Shown piece by piece: positions 57,278 through 64,000 of a DNA stretch of 64,000 bases. Position 1 is the first letter of the stretch. Each line of letters begins with the position of its first letter. A model generated the notes under the pieces. It was not told the origin of the DNA. It ran no database searches and saw only the letters and a program-made list of their open reading frames with translations. The position numbers were made by a program, and so were the translations under genes. The DNA is taken from contig NC_007426.1 of assembly GCF_000026045.1 (NCBI RefSeq), positions 2,531,222-2,595,221 on the forward strand. Reading direction: 5' to 3'. The DNA is from Natronomonas pharaonis DSM 2160. GTDB taxonomy: Archaea; Halobacteriota; Halobacteria; Halobacteriales; Haloarculaceae.

Positions 57278-57573
57278 ACGGCGTGGGGGTTCGGCTGCTC
57301 GATATGCTTCTTCGCGTCAAGCTCGCCACGGAGGTAGCGCTGTCCCTCGCTGGTAAGTTCGTACATTCGTGACCCCTCGAAGATCGGGGCGACCAGCCCG
57401 CAGTCAGTCAGCATCCGGAGCCGCTCACGGGTACGGGATTCTGAGGCGTTCATCGTCGTTGCCTGTTCAATGAGGCTCGCTGTCGACCAGCCTTCCCGTT
57501 CAAGATGTTCGAGAATCCGCTCATCCAGCATACACATCCATTCAGCAGGATGTCGATGCTGTCTGTCGCTCAT
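57274..57573 (-). CDS. PhiH1-type winged-helix repressor 1
   Basis: This 99-aa protein has MLDERILEHLEREGWSTASLIEQATTMNASESRTRERLRMLTDCGLV, then PIFEGSRMYELTSEGQRYLRGELD: a winged helix of the PhiH1-repressor family. It is coupled (ATGA) to a second, related repressor gene upstream. Such pairs keep haloarchaeal proviruses silent. Confidence 0.82.
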   Translation of the reverse strand: MSDRQHRHPAEWMCMLDERILEHLEREGWSTASLIEQATTMNASESRTRERLRMLTDCGLVAPIFEGSRMYELTSEGQRYLRGELDAKKHIEQPNPHAV

Positions 57574-57884
57574 ATCTCACCTGGCTCTTCGCCTGCAGTT
57601 GGCCCGCTTTCCGTCTCGTTGTCGTTCAGGTAGACGTGATTCTCCGCGTCGTACTCGCCATCCAAGTATGCCTCTCCCTCTTCGGTGATGACATAGACAC
57701 CGTTGCCGAGGTCGCGTAGAAGGCCGTGCTCGGCGAGCTTCTTGCATCGCCGGGATACGTGTGTGTTAGTCACTCGGATATTTTCCTTGTCGGCCAGCTC
57801 ACCGACTCGCCCGCCGTCTTCCGCACGAATATGCTCTAAGATTCTGTCATCCCAGATAGTCATCCATGTTCCGGGCTGTCTCAT
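57570..57884 (-). CDS. PhiH1-type winged-helix repressor 2
   Basis: A 104-aa protein with MTIWDDRILEHIRAEDGGRVGELADKENIRVTNTHVSRRCKKLAEHGLL and a wing RDLGNGVYVITEEGEAYLDGEYD. It is related to its downstream neighbour but not a recent copy. ATG 57863 (MTIWDDRI) would match typical family starts better than 57884. It is divergent from the integrase unit, so it probably controls both directions. Confidence 0.85.
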   Translation of the reverse strand: MRQPGTWMTIWDDRILEHIRAEDGGRVGELADKENIRVTNTHVSRRCKKLAEHGLLRDLGNGVYVITEEGEAYLDGEYDAENHVYLNDNETESGPTAGEEPGEI

Positions 57885-57947
57885 TAATCAACATATGGGG
57901 CATCTAATTAGTAATAGTCAGTAATTCGCCCTATGCTCGGCAGCATA

Positions 57948-57956
57948 ACTTATATG
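57948..57956 (+). promoter_or_regulatory. TATA element for the integrase unit
   Basis: ACTTATATG lies about 27 bases before ATG 57979 and faces away from the repressor genes. Short AT-rich half sites (57905-57925: AATTAGTAAT and GTAATTC) nearby could bind the repressors. Confidence 0.5.
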
Positions 57957-57978
57957 TGATAGCGCGTCATCGGTGTCA

Positions 57979-58122
57979 ATGCGAACCGGCGACTCGGCTG
58001 ATGATGATTCTGTTGGCGGTGTAGAAGACCGGGCCGTGCTGGAACACGGCCCGAAAGTCGGTTCCAGAGACCGACCATGTCAACTGGAACTACAACGGAC
58101 CCTTGCGGGTCCGACCGGCTAG
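57979..58122 (+). CDS. Possible leaderless short frame before the integrase unit (47 aa)
   Basis: An ATG at the predicted transcript start opens a 47-codon frame, MRTGDSADDDSVGGVED to LAGPTG. It overlaps the next gene by 46 bases in another frame. Support comes only from its position relative to the TATA element. Confidence 0.25.
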   Translation: MRTGDSADDDSVGGVEDRAVLEHGPKVGSRDRPCQLELQRTLAGPTG

Positions 58123-58394
58123 ATGAATCGGCGGCTGATAACGATACCGACGACCGCTGCGTGTGTGGTGCGCCGGCAGACGGCTACGGGGCGCTTCGCG
58201 ACGGCCCGGTGTGTGCCGACTGCGCTTCGAGAGCGACCCCGCGCTGGCGGCTGCAACTGTCTTTCGGTGACCTGACGCTCCGCTCGGAGTGGACCAGCGA
58301 GTGGGCCGTCGTCGAGAACCTTGCCGACCAGCTCCGCTGTGACGACGCGGCCAGCGAGGTCGTCATCGAGCGACTGGCGGAGGTCGACGCCTAA
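58077..58394 (+). CDS. Small zinc-binding protein upstream of integrase (105 aa)
   Basis: This 105-aa protein has CVCGAPADGYGALRDGPVCADC, a four-cysteine zinc knuckle, followed by a beta strand (RWRLQLSFGDLTLRSEW) and a helix (ASEVVIERLAEV). It is the first of three coupled genes ending with the integrase. In SNJ2-like proviruses, two small genes accompany the integrase and help its activity; this may be such a factor. Confidence 0.7.
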   Translation: MSTGTTTDPCGSDRLDESAADNDTDDRCVCGAPADGYGALRDGPVCADCASRATPRWRLQLSFGDLTLRSEWTSEWAVVENLADQLRCDDAASEVVIERLAEVDA

Positions 58395-58552
58395 TGCCAC
58401 CCGGTCAGCCTGTCCACCGCTGCGACGGGCGAATCTCGGTCGTCTGTCAGTGCTGTGGCCGCCGTTTCAAATCCCCCATCTTCGACGGAGAGCACGACAA
58501 TTACTGTTCAGATGGCTGTCGCCGCCGCGCCGAATGGGGAGTCGGTCGATGA
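58394..58552 (+). CDS. Zinc-finger microprotein before integrase (52 aa)
   Basis: A 52-aa basic protein with SVVCQCCGRRFKSPIFDGEHDNYCSDGCRRRAEW, a treble-clef-like CxxC and CxxxC finger. It starts in a TAATG overlap with the preceding gene and ends in an ATGA overlap with the integrase. It probably acts with the integrase. Confidence 0.7.
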   Translation: MPPGQPVHRCDGRISVVCQCCGRRFKSPIFDGEHDNYCSDGCRRRAEWGVGR

Positions 58553-59598
58553 GCGACGACCTCGAACCGATTGCCCCTGCGGAGGCTGTCGAGATGTATA
58601 TCGAGGCCCGGCAGGACGACTGTACCGAGAACACGATTGAGGGGCAGTATTACCGGCTACAGGCGTTCTTGGCGTGGTGCGACGAAGAGGATATTACCAA
58701 CCTCAACGAACTGGACGGTCGGGACCTATACGCCTATCGCGTCTGGCGACGGGAGGGCGGCTACAGCGATACCGAACTCGCGGGGGCAACGCTCCGGGGC
58801 GATTTGGCGACGCTTCGCGCGTTCCTCCGGTTCTGCGGTGAAGTCGAAGCGGTCCCGCCAGAGTTCTTCGACCGCGTTCCGCTCCCCTCGGTAAGCGGGG
58901 GCGCTGATGTCAGCGCCAGCACGCTCGACCCCGATAGGGCGCAGGCCATTCTCGAATATCTTCAGCAATTCGAGTACGCCTCGAAGCGCCACGTCATCGT
59001 GCTGTTGCTGTGGCACGCTGGGTGCCGTGTCGGTGCCCTCCGAGCGCTCGACGTTGACGACCTCGACCTTGCGGGCGACCGACCGAACGCCACCGGTCCG
59101 GGTATCAAGTTCGTACACCGACCTGACGAGGGGACGCCGCTGAAGAACAAGCGAAAGAGCGAACGCTGGAACACAATCAGCGAAGGTGTCGCGAATGTCA
59201 TCGAGGATTACATCGCCAGCCGCCGAACAGAGGCCGAAGACGACTACGGCCGTCGGCCGCTGATTTCCACGCGGTACGGCCGGATGAGCCGGTCAGCGAT
59301 TCGGCAGGAGCTCTATCGAGTGACGCGCCCCTGCTGGTACAACGACGGCTGCCCACACGACCGGGACCCCGATGAGTGCGAAGCGACCGACGACGGCAGC
59401 ATGAGTAAATGCCCGTCATCCCGCTCGCCGCACGACGTTCGGAGCGGTCGCCTCACCTTCTACCGACTGCGTGAGGTGGACGAGAAAGTCGTCAGCGACC
59501 GGATGGATGCCAGCGAGGAGATTCTCGACAAGCACTACGACCGTCGTTCCGAGCGCCAGAAGGCCGAACAACGCCGTTCTCACCTTCCAGACGTATGA
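58549..59598 (+). CDS. int: Tyrosine integrase of the provirus
   Basis: This 349-aa recombinase has a SAM-like N-terminal core-binding domain (AEAVEMYIEARQDDCTENTIEGQYYRLQAFLAWC). In the catalytic domain, arginine I lies in GCRVGALRALDVDDLDL and the second basic motif in SPHDVRSGRLTFYRLREV (HxxR). The tyrosine nucleophile is in LDKHYDRRSERQKAEQ. It resembles SNJ2-type integrases. The gene is 51 bp from attR, and its intact catalytic residues suggest it is active. Confidence 0.92.
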   Translation: MSDDLEPIAPAEAVEMYIEARQDDCTENTIEGQYYRLQAFLAWCDEEDITNLNELDGRDLYAYRVWRREGGYSDTELAGATLRGDLATLRAFLRFCGEVEAVPPEFFDRVPLPSVSGGADVSASTLDPDRAQAILEYLQQFEYASKRHVIVLLLWHAGCRVGALRALDVDDLDLAGDRPNATGPGIKFVHRPDEGTPLKNKRKSERWNTISEGVANVIEDYIASRRTEAEDDYGRRPLISTRYGRMSRSAIRQELYRVTRPCWYNDGCPHDRDPDECEATDDGSMSKCPSSRSPHDVRSGRLTFYRLREVDEKVVSDRMDASEEILDKHYDRRSERQKAEQRRSHLPDV

Positions 59599-59648
59599 TT
59601 CAGAGCAAGTTCCACACCCGCGCTTTCCGACCCGTGAGTACCTGCGGG

Positions 59649-59663
59649 CGGGGAGGGCGGACT
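59649..59663. repeat. attR, 15-bp direct repeat of tRNA-Tyr end
   Basis: CGGGGAGGGCGGACT is identical to 45262-45276. The flanks differ (GCGGG before, TCCTTT after), so the core is exactly 15 bp. It closes the provirus. From here to 59826 no gene is supported. Confidence 0.9.
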
Positions 59664-59826
59664 TCCTTTCGAGCCGATTCGTGGCAGATTGTCTGTTTCT
59701 GTCTCCGAGAACGAGACGAGCGTTCTAGGCCGCCGAAATCGGGACGAGCCGAAGGCATGGCTCCACGCGTAGGCAGTTCGAACACCCGTCGGACCGTAAC
59801 GTGTTTGTCACAGGGGAACGCGAGTG

Positions 59827-60450
59827 ATGTCACATCAAACCATGGGACTAACTGACGACCGGGACCTCGTGACGCTACAGCCCGACCAACCGTTCTTTGA
59901 GACGCTATACACCGTGTCGCCGCTGGTAGTCATCGGCACGCGTGAGGCCGATGGGTCGGAGAACCTGGCTCCGAAGCATATGGCGTTTCCGCTCGGGTGG
60001 GGAGACCACTTCGGTTTCGTCTGCAAGCCCGCCCACGGCACCTACGAGAACGTCGAGCGGACGGGGGAGTTCACCGTCAGCTATCCGCGGCCGGACGAGG
60101 TACTGGAAGCCAGTCTGGCCGCCGCCCCCCGTGACAGCGAGGGCGACAAGCCGACGCTCGAAGACATCGAGACAGCGACCGGCGAAAGCGTCAACGCGCC
60201 GGCGGTCGCCGACGCCTACGCGGTCCTTGAATGCGAACTCGACCGAATCGTTGCGGGGTTCGGTGACGCCGGCCTCGTCGCCGGCAAGGCCGTCGCCAAG
60301 CACGTCCACACCGATGCTCACCGGACCCACGACGAGGAACCGGAAGTCCTGCTGGAGCAGGCTCCGGCGCTGGCGTACCTCTATCCCGACCGGTTCGCGG
60401 AGATACGCGAGACGCAAGCGTTCCCGTTCCCGGAGGGGTTCGAGCGATGA
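59827..60450 (+). CDS. Flavin reductase-like FMN-binding protein
   Basis: This 207-aa protein has LYTVSPLVVIGTREADGSENLAPKHMAFPLGWGDHFGFVC, with the split-barrel flavin-binding fold of the DIM6/NTAB family, and TYENVERTGEFTVSYPR. It ends LEQAPALAYLYPDRFAEIRET. ATG 59827 is used; ATG 59842 (MGLTDDRD) is equally possible. It overlaps the next gene by 4 bp, forming an operon with the peptidase and the P-loop protein. The substrate is unknown. Confidence 0.82.
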   Translation: MSHQTMGLTDDRDLVTLQPDQPFFETLYTVSPLVVIGTREADGSENLAPKHMAFPLGWGDHFGFVCKPAHGTYENVERTGEFTVSYPRPDEVLEASLAAAPRDSEGDKPTLEDIETATGESVNAPAVADAYAVLECELDRIVAGFGDAGLVAGKAVAKHVHTDAHRTHDEEPEVLLEQAPALAYLYPDRFAEIRETQAFPFPEGFER

Positions 60451-61652
60451 CACCGACCGGGGAGCCGCCGGCACTCGAAGACCGCCTGCAGGATTGGAGC
60501 GAGTCCCACCGCGATGAGATTGCGGACTACCTGCTGGAGTTAGTTGAAATCGAGACGCCGTCCGACGAGCCGGAGGCGTTCGACCAGTTCTTCGACCGTT
60601 ACGGCGGCGACCTGCAAGCGGTCGGTCTCGAAACCCAGCGCATCCAAGGCGACGAGACAGGCGGTCGGCTCGAAGCCTGGTCGGCCGGCGGCGACGAGGC
60701 CGACGAGATTCAGCTCGTCGTCGGCCACGCCGACACCGTCTGGCCGCTCGGGACCGTCAAGGAGAATCCGCCGGAAATCCGTGAGGACGTTCTGGAGGGT
60801 CCCGGCTCGCTCGATATGAAGGGCGGGCTGACACAGCTCGTCTTCGCGCTCCGGGCGCTGGACGCGGTCGACGCCGACCCGGAGCTGCCGGTCTACGTGC
60901 TCGTTTCGAGCGACGAGGAAGTCGGCAGCCCCGAGTCGAAGCCGCACATTATCGACCTCGCGAAGCGAGCCAACCGGATATTCGTTCTCGAACCCGCCAG
61001 TGGCCCGGAAGGAAAAATCAAGACCGCCCGGAAGGCGGTCGGTCGGTTTACCGTCACCATCGAGGGACAGGCGGCGCATGCCGGCCTCGAACCGGAAGCG
61101 GGGGCCAGCGCGACCGAGGAGCTGAGCTCCGTCATCCGTCGGCTGCACGCGCTCACCGACCTCGATTCGGGCGTTACCGTCAACGTCGGCGAAGTCGAGG
61201 CGGGGTTGCGCTCGAACGTCGTTGCACCCGAGGCCCGTGCCGAGGTGGACGTACGGGCACCCACCGACGAGGCGGCCGAGACAGTCGAGAAAGCGATTCG
61301 CTCGCTCGACGCCGAGACGCCGGGGACCGAACTGACCATCGAGGGCGGCTTCGGCCGGCCACCGATGGAGCGGACGCCGGGCAACCGGCTGCTCTGGGAG
61401 CGAGTCCGGACGGTCGGCGACCGCCTCGGGCTTGCGCTTGAGGACGCTCGCGTCGGCGGCGCCAGCGACGGCAATGACGCCAGCCGGCACGCGCCGACGA
61501 TTGACGGCTTCGGTGCGGTCGGCGACGGTGCACATCAAGAGTTCGAACACGTCCGGCTTGACCCGCTCGTCGACCGGGTCGCGCTGCTTGCTGCCTGCCT
61601 GCTCGACGAGCCGCTACCGGACGAGTACGAACAGGAGCTGGAGGACGCATGA
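60447..61652 (+). CDS. M20 family metallopeptidase (carboxypeptidase G2-like)
   Basis: A 401-aa dizinc peptidase. VVGHADTVWPLGTVK brings the first histidine and aspartate, EGPGSLDMKGGLTQLVFALR the bridging aspartate, VSSDEEVGSPESK the catalytic glutamates, and FTVTIEGQAAHAGLEPEAG the dimerisation domain. GGASDGNDASRHAPTIDGFGAVGDGAH completes the site. This subgroup hydrolyses N-acyl or folate-like glutamates. It overlaps both neighbours by 4 bp. Confidence 0.9.
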   Translation: MTPTGEPPALEDRLQDWSESHRDEIADYLLELVEIETPSDEPEAFDQFFDRYGGDLQAVGLETQRIQGDETGGRLEAWSAGGDEADEIQLVVGHADTVWPLGTVKENPPEIREDVLEGPGSLDMKGGLTQLVFALRALDAVDADPELPVYVLVSSDEEVGSPESKPHIIDLAKRANRIFVLEPASGPEGKIKTARKAVGRFTVTIEGQAAHAGLEPEAGASATEELSSVIRRLHALTDLDSGVTVNVGEVEAGLRSNVVAPEARAEVDVRAPTDEAAETVEKAIRSLDAETPGTELTIEGGFGRPPMERTPGNRLLWERVRTVGDRLGLALEDARVGGASDGNDASRHAPTIDGFGAVGDGAHQEFEHVRLDPLVDRVALLAACLLDEPLPDEYEQELEDA

Positions 61653-62656
61653 AAGCGAATATACACACCGCAGTGACACGAATCGCCGACCTCGAAGGGC
61701 GTGCCTACGAGATCGAGCCACGCCCACGAAATCGGTGGGGAAGAGGAGACTACGTGCTTGCCACCGTCACGCGGCGGCCCGATGTCGACGTACGCGTCGA
61801 GAACCCGCACGGTCGGCGCGTCGAGACAATGGAAGGCGAGACGATCGTCGGCGCGCTCGGCACCCGTCGAGCGACCCGCGGGGTCGTCGGCAGCTGGCGC
61901 GATGTCGACGACAGCGGAGCAATGCACGTCATGACCGGCGGCGGCGTACTGGGCCGGGTCACCTCGGCGTCGCCGTTCGCTCCGTCGCCGATTGACATCG
62001 AGTACGAGGGCCACGTCGTCATCGACGGCGACATCGCCCGGATGGACGACTACGGGCTGTCAGCTGCCTCGCCAGCGCTCGATACGCCGGTCGTGCTCGT
62101 GCTCGGGACGAGCATGTCGTCCGGCAAGACAATGAGCGGCCGGGTAGTCACCCGAGTGCTCGTCGAGGAAGGATACGACGTGGCGGCCTGCAAACTGACA
62201 GGAGCGGGGACCTACGACGACATCCAGTCACTGGGCGTTGCGGGGGCCGACCCGGCCTGTGACTTCGTTGACGGAGGGCTGCCGACAACGATTGTCCCTG
62301 AAGACAGGTTCCGGAGAGCCGCCGGCGGCGTTCTCGAACGGATGCAGGACGCCGACGTCGTGGTTGCCGAGGTCGGAGCCAGTCCGCTGGAGCCGTACAA
62401 CGGGGCGGCCGCCGTCGACCTCGTTGAAGACCAGGTCGCGTTTACGCTTCTCTGTGCGACCGACCCCTACGCAGTCGTCGGCATCGAGGAGGCGTTCGGC
62501 TGGTCGCCGGACCTTGTCACCGGTATCACGACAAACACGACCGCAGGCATCGAACTCGTCGAGCAGCTCGCTGACTGTCCGGCGTTGAACCTGCTCAAAG
62601 AGGAGACGAAACCACACATGCGGGACCTGCTCGTGGAGGCACTTCCCACCGAGTGA
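61649..62656 (+). CDS. DUF1611-like P-loop protein
   Basis: This 335-aa protein has an N-terminal beta domain (YVLATVTRRPDVDVRVENPHGRR) and a P-loop VLVLGTSMSSGKTMSGRVVTR (GTSMSSGKT at 153-161), then KLTGAGTYDDIQSL and DADVVVAEVGASPLEPYNG. It resembles the DUF1611 group, some of which act on D-glutamate (DgcN). Coupled by 4 bp to the M20 peptidase. A shared role in amino acid or dipeptide metabolism is inferred from the pairing. Confidence 0.75.
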   Translation: MKANIHTAVTRIADLEGRAYEIEPRPRNRWGRGDYVLATVTRRPDVDVRVENPHGRRVETMEGETIVGALGTRRATRGVVGSWRDVDDSGAMHVMTGGGVLGRVTSASPFAPSPIDIEYEGHVVIDGDIARMDDYGLSAASPALDTPVVLVLGTSMSSGKTMSGRVVTRVLVEEGYDVAACKLTGAGTYDDIQSLGVAGADPACDFVDGGLPTTIVPEDRFRRAAGGVLERMQDADVVVAEVGASPLEPYNGAAAVDLVEDQVAFTLLCATDPYAVVGIEEAFGWSPDLVTGITTNTTAGIELVEQLADCPALNLLKEETKPHMRDLLVEALPTE

Positions 62657-62852
62657 GGGCTATGCTACCTGTATAACGGGGTCGGCGAGCTACCGCAACT
62701 TGGCCAGCCCGGGTAGACAGTATTGTGCTACCGGAGGCCCCCGAAACGCCGTCGTTGTAACTATTCTCGACAGCAGCTGCCATGCACACAACACCGGAGG
62801 GGTCCGCGTGGCAGTTTTTCGCTTCCGAGCGAGATACACAATAAATACAACA

Positions 62853-62859
62853 TTTATAT
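62853..62859 (+). promoter_or_regulatory. TATA element for the 127-aa gene
   Basis: TTTATAT is centred about 28 bases before GTG 62884, supporting a leaderless start there rather than at ATG 62875. The preceding gap 62657-62850 contains no gene. Confidence 0.55.
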
Positions 62860-62883
62860 CACGGGAACGAGTCCATGCGACGT

Positions 62884-63267
62884 GTGAGCGAAGACCAACC
62901 CAATCAGCAACTGGCCGAGGAGTTACAGAGCATCTGCCGGGCCGCCGTCGGTGACGAGCTTCGCAGTATCACCTACTTCACCGACGAGGACGTAGAACAA
63001 CTGTACCTGCGCTCGGATTTGGACCGCACCGCCGACCTCTTCGGTTTCGCCGAGCTAGAGCGGAACGGCTTCGAAGCGGACGAGAAATACCGGAACAGCC
63101 AGCTCGGCGACTACCGAGCGACGATTCGGCTATTCGACAACGGCTACCTGACCCGAGTCACGCTGAACGACCACGGCGTTTGGGTGACGACCGACTCGAT
63201 GTCGATAGACCGCTTCGAGGAGCTTTCCGAGTCGCTTCGGACGGCGCTTTCGTCAGCGGACGGCTGA
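62884..63267 (+). CDS. Uncharacterised protein (127 aa)
   Basis: VSEDQPNQQLAEELQSICRAAVGDELRSITYFTDEDVEQLYLR begins a 127-aa soluble protein with GFAELERNGFEADEKYRNSQLGD and GDYRATIRLFDNGYLTRVTLNDHGVWVTTD. It has a mixed alpha/beta pattern and no catalytic motif; I connect it with an unnamed haloarchaeal family. GTG 62884 is chosen from the promoter spacing. The hydrolase gene follows 7 bp later. Confidence 0.7.
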   Translation: MSEDQPNQQLAEELQSICRAAVGDELRSITYFTDEDVEQLYLRSDLDRTADLFGFAELERNGFEADEKYRNSQLGDYRATIRLFDNGYLTRVTLNDHGVWVTTDSMSIDRFEELSESLRTALSSADG

Positions 63268-63274
63268 GCCGGGG

Positions 63275-63991
63275 ATGCCAGTTGAACACACAATCGAGCT
63301 CGAAGCCGGCGAGGAGCTAGCCGCCGTCTATCACCCCTGTGGCGGCGACCGCTGGGTGTTTTTCTGCCATGGGTTCCGAAGCGACAAGCACGGCAGCTAC
63401 GAAGAGCGGTGCGAGCAAGCCGTCGCGGCGGATTTCAACGCCGTCCGGTTTGATTTCCGCGGCAGCGGCGACTCGGACCGCCCCTTCGTTGAGACGAGCC
63501 TGAGCACGCGCATTGCGGACCTCGAAGCCGTCGTCGACCACTTTGACCCGCCGTCGTATGCGCTGTTTGGCTCCAGTTTTGGCGCGAAGACCGCCTTCCA
63601 CGCCGCTGCCGATGCCCCGCGGCTGCGGGCGCTTGTCGGTCGCGCGCCGGTCACCTACAACCGGGTCTTCGACGCCTATCGGGAGGCCGTCGAACGGGAG
63701 GGGCGGCTCCAACTCGATGCGGACCACGCCATCTCGTCGGCCTTTTTCGAGGACTTCGAGACCTACGACTTCGAGGCGGCTGCCGCACAGGTCGACGTTC
63801 CCGTCGCGCTGTTTCACGGCCGCGCCGACGCGACGGTCCCGCTCGAAAGCTGTCTCGATGCCGTCGGCGCGCTGGAAACGGACGTCCGGTTGCAGACGTA
63901 CACGGACGAGGGACACCGCTTTTCCGAGGCGGCAGAGCAGCGACTTCGAGAGGCGGCCTTCGCGTGGCTGGACGACAGCTACGGAGCCTGA
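63275..63991 (+). CDS. Alpha/beta hydrolase
   Basis: A 238-aa serine hydrolase. FFCHGFRSDKHGSY forms the oxyanion region (HGF) and VRFDFRGSGDSD the second strand. The nucleophile is in LFGSSFGAKTA (GSSFG). The acid is probably in FHGRADATVPLES and the histidine in TDEGHRFSE. It is probably an esterase or peptidase of the YfhR/BEM46 kind. It starts 7 bp after the preceding gene and ends just inside the window. Confidence 0.88.
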   Translation: MPVEHTIELEAGEELAAVYHPCGGDRWVFFCHGFRSDKHGSYEERCEQAVAADFNAVRFDFRGSGDSDRPFVETSLSTRIADLEAVVDHFDPPSYALFGSSFGAKTAFHAAADAPRLRALVGRAPVTYNRVFDAYREAVEREGRLQLDADHAISSAFFEDFETYDFEAAAAQVDVPVALFHGRADATVPLESCLDAVGALETDVRLQTYTDEGHRFSEAAEQRLREAAFAWLDDSYGA

Positions 63992-64000
63992 AGCGCCGCA

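Larger units (their letters stand above)
45262..59663 (+). mobile_element. Pleolipovirus-like provirus in tRNA-Tyr (14.4 kb)
   Basis: The element is bounded by 15-bp direct repeats of the tRNA-Tyr 3' end and carries a tyrosine integrase next to the right end. Content: two small DNA-binding proteins, a Rep-like protein, a minus-strand operon of small membrane proteins, a Tat-exported spike, a two-domain membrane protein and a P-loop NTPase, then a type IV pilin and PhiH1-type repressors. The order of membrane protein, spike, membrane protein and NTPase is that of pleolipoviruses; the integrase and overall plan suggest a Betapleolipovirus (SNJ2) relative. No capsid, portal or terminase is present. 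All genes look intact, so it may be inducible. Confidence 0.85.

Overview
The window comes from a haloarchaeal chromosome, probably from a Natronomonas-like or related member of the Halobacteria; the genus is a guess. The reasons are high GC (about 64-65% by eye), very acidic proteins, Tat-type lipoproteins, TATA elements (TTTAAG, TTTATA) about 25-28 bases before leaderless starts, an archaeal translation and transcription gene set (L37Ae, RpoP, Pcc1, Pth2, TruD, NcsA), a cdrL-cdrS-ftsZ2 cell-division cluster, and an integrated pleolipovirus-like element in tRNA-Tyr.

Layout. 1-10.5 kb: a partial MFS transporter, a GpgS-like glycosyltransferase, pth2, an old-yellow-enzyme homologue, truD, a DUF2103-rpl37ae-rpoP-pcc1 information cluster, a MinD-like ATPase with an unknown partner, rtcA and a LigT-like enzyme. 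Two paralogous microproteins (45 and 46 aa) with duplicated promoters flank the truD to pcc1 block. 10.5-19.6 kb: a continuous arginine operon, argG-argH-lysW-argX-argC-argB-argD-argE-argF, using the LysW carrier-protein route. It is preceded by a candidate arginine-rich leader peptide. 19.6-31.4 kb: lipoproteins, a sensor kinase, threonine synthase, a large esterase, a MATE exporter behind a TetR-type operator, and a degenerate FtsZ-like protein. 31.4-32.0 kb: a TnpB-tail remnant and a dense array of perfect hairpins. 32.0-38.1 kb: an opsin-like membrane protein without the retinal lysine, a Bat-type HTH protein, and a six-gene cobalamin operon (HAD-cbiB-cobS-cobY-cobD-cbiZ). 38.3-45.3 kb: a radical SAM protein, Hsp20, ncsA, ftsZ2, cdrS, cdrL and tRNA-Tyr.

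45.26-59.66 kb: a 14.4-kb provirus bounded by a 15-bp direct repeat of the tRNA-Tyr 3' end. It carries a Rep-like protein, a tightly coupled minus-strand structural and assembly operon (membrane proteins, Tat-exported spike, P-loop NTPase), a type IV pilin, PhiH1-type repressors and a tyrosine integrase. The 9-mer CGTTGGTAA occurs 11 times in the provirus, 9 of them on one strand, and was not noticed elsewhere in the window.

59.8-64 kb: a flavin-reductase-like protein, an M20 peptidase and a DUF1611-like P-loop protein in one operon, then an unknown protein and an alpha/beta hydrolase.

Best candidates for something undescribed: the provirus-specific 9-mer, the FtsZ-like protein that keeps the T7 loop but lacks the GTP-binding signature, the lysine-less opsin, the arginine leader peptide, the duplicated microprotein units and the hairpin array. 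All calls were made by reading; no database search was run.
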